Shown one piece after another: positions 12,146 through 12,770 of a stretch of 12,770 nucleotides of DNA; within the stretch, counting starts at the first letter, position 1, and each line of letters begins with the position of its first letter. The translations under genes were made by a program, and so were the position numbers. The notes beneath the pieces were generated by a model that saw only the letters and a program-made list of their open reading frames with translations, was not told the DNA's origin and ran no database searches. Where the stretch lies: NCBI GenBank assembly GCA_945957335.1, contig CAMFLJ010000084.1:1-12770 (forward strand). Reading direction: 5' to 3'. The DNA is from an uncultured Actinomycetes bacterium (GTDB taxonomy: Bacteria > Actinomycetota > Acidimicrobiia > Acidimicrobiales > Acidimicrobilacustridaceae).

Positions 12146-12770
12146 ATGGCCGTCGTGATCGCCATCGACGCCGGCACCACGGGGGTGCGGGCCATCGCCT
12201 TCGACGGCGCCGGCCTGCCCACCGCGTCGGCCTACCGCGAGTTCCCCCAGCACTTCCCCCGGCCCGGGTGGGTCGAGCACGACGCCGACCAGATCTGGGA
12301 CGCCGTCGTCGACGTGCTCGGAGAGGTCGCCGCCGCCGTGCGCGACGCCGGCGCCACCATCGCCGCCATCGGCATCACCGACCAGCGCGAGACCGTCGTC
12401 GCCTGGGACCGCCGCACGGGGAAGCCCCGCCACCGCGCCATCGTGTGGCAGGACCGCCGCACCGCCGCCCGCTGCGACGAGCTGCGCGACGCCGGCCACC
12501 TCCCGCTCGTGCGCGAGGCCACGGGCCTGGTGCTCGACCCCTACTTCTCGGCGACCAAGCTCGAGTGGCTCTTCACCACCGGCGGCGTGCGCCCCGACGC
12601 CGACCTCGCCGTCGGCACCATCGACAGCTGGCTGGTGTGGAAGCTCACCGGCGGCGTGGTCCACGCCACCGACGCCTCGAACGCCAGCCGCACGATGCTC
12701 TTCGACATCCGTCGCGGCAGCTGGTCGCCCGAGCTCTGCGAGCTCTTCGGCGTGCCCCTCCACGTGCTGC
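12146..12770 (+). CDS. glpK: Glycerol kinase, 3' end cut by window edge
   Basis: The first 208 residues of a FGGY-family kinase that phosphorylates glycerol to glycerol-3-phosphate. The N-terminal phosphate-binding loop IDAGTTGVRAIAFD is at 7-20. The residues that hold glycerol in GlpK are all present: R81 and E82 in GITDQRET, W101 in WQDRRTA, and Y133 in DPYFSATKLEWL. The later TIDSWLVWKLTGG (158-170) and NASRTMLFDI (179-188) are typical of GlpK rather than xylulokinases. The usual Asn of TNQRET is Asp here (D79), a minor change. The ATG at 12146 follows TAGGCT by 8 bases and gives the standard N-terminus. The C-terminal half, including the ATP-binding domain, lies outside the window. The gene is divergent from the phosphofructokinase gene. 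Confidence 0.93.
   Translation, partial: MAVVIAIDAGTTGVRAIAFDGAGLPTASAYREFPQHFPRPGWVEHDADQIWDAVVDVLGEVAAAVRDAGATIAAIGITDQRETVVAWDRRTGKPRHRAIVWQDRRTAARCDELRDAGHLPLVREATGLVLDPYFSATKLEWLFTTGGVRPDADLAVGTIDSWLVWKLTGGVVHATDASNASRTMLFDIRRGSWSPELCELFGVPLHVL

Noticed and set aside
12044..12763. Minus-strand frame of 239 codons
   Set aside because: It is antisense to glpK and would cover both divergent promoters.
1..12770. A new defence system, prophage, island or other exotic system
   Set aside because: All genes but two small unknowns and the HTH membrane protein fall into core housekeeping or signalling families. Base composition is even, and no integrase, transposase, tRNA or attachment repeat was seen.

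Overview
The window is very GC-rich (around 70% or more by eye) and almost fully coding. It carries mtrA-mtrB-lpqB-type genes and several starts that directly follow a -10 hexamer with no room for a Shine-Dalgarno site. This points to Actinomycetota. The short LpqB-like protein, the XRE-type membrane protein and the acyl-CoA metabolism genes would fit an Acidimicrobiia-like lineage, but that placement is inference and was not searched. Fourteen protein genes are supported. The first (dinB) and last (glpK) are cut by the window edges. I see no tRNA, rRNA, CRISPR array, insertion sequence, phage gene or recognisable defence system. This looks like an ordinary chromosomal core region with some unusual details.

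Layout. (1) 1-1824, minus strand: a NUDIX hydrolase and DNA polymerase IV (dinB) joined by a 4-base GTGA overlap. (2) 1909-2625, minus: a membrane-anchored helix-turn-helix protein, separated from the NUDIX gene by a strong GC-rich hairpin. (3) 2701-4722: a divergent pair of units. To the left is a polyprenol-phosphate mannose synthase-like glycosyltransferase. To the right are a small two-helix membrane protein and an inositol monophosphatase family enzyme. (4) 4732-5139, minus: an unrecognised 135-residue protein, convergent with the phosphatase. (5) 5321-8356, plus: an operon of response regulator MtrA, sensor kinase MtrB and a short GerMN-domain lipoprotein resembling the N-terminal part of LpqB. 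(6) 8400-10957, minus: an acyl-CoA dehydrogenase and an acyl-CoA ligase, overlapping by GTGA. (7) 11001-12770: a divergent pair. Phosphofructokinase lies on minus, with the residues of the pyrophosphate-dependent type. Glycerol kinase (glpK) lies on plus.

How the genes may work together. MtrAB with an LpqB-like lipoprotein is the actinobacterial envelope and cell-division signalling module. The mannosyl-lipid synthase and the inositol phosphatase could both feed mannosylated inositol lipids. Glycerol kinase next to a reversible, PPi-type phosphofructokinase would suit growth on glycerol, with carbon moving either up or down glycolysis. The dehydrogenase and ligase pair looks like part of a fatty-acid or carboxylic-acid degradation route. 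These links are inference from known family roles and gene order.

Most long open frames antisense to these genes are shadows of GC-rich coding sequence and were left out.
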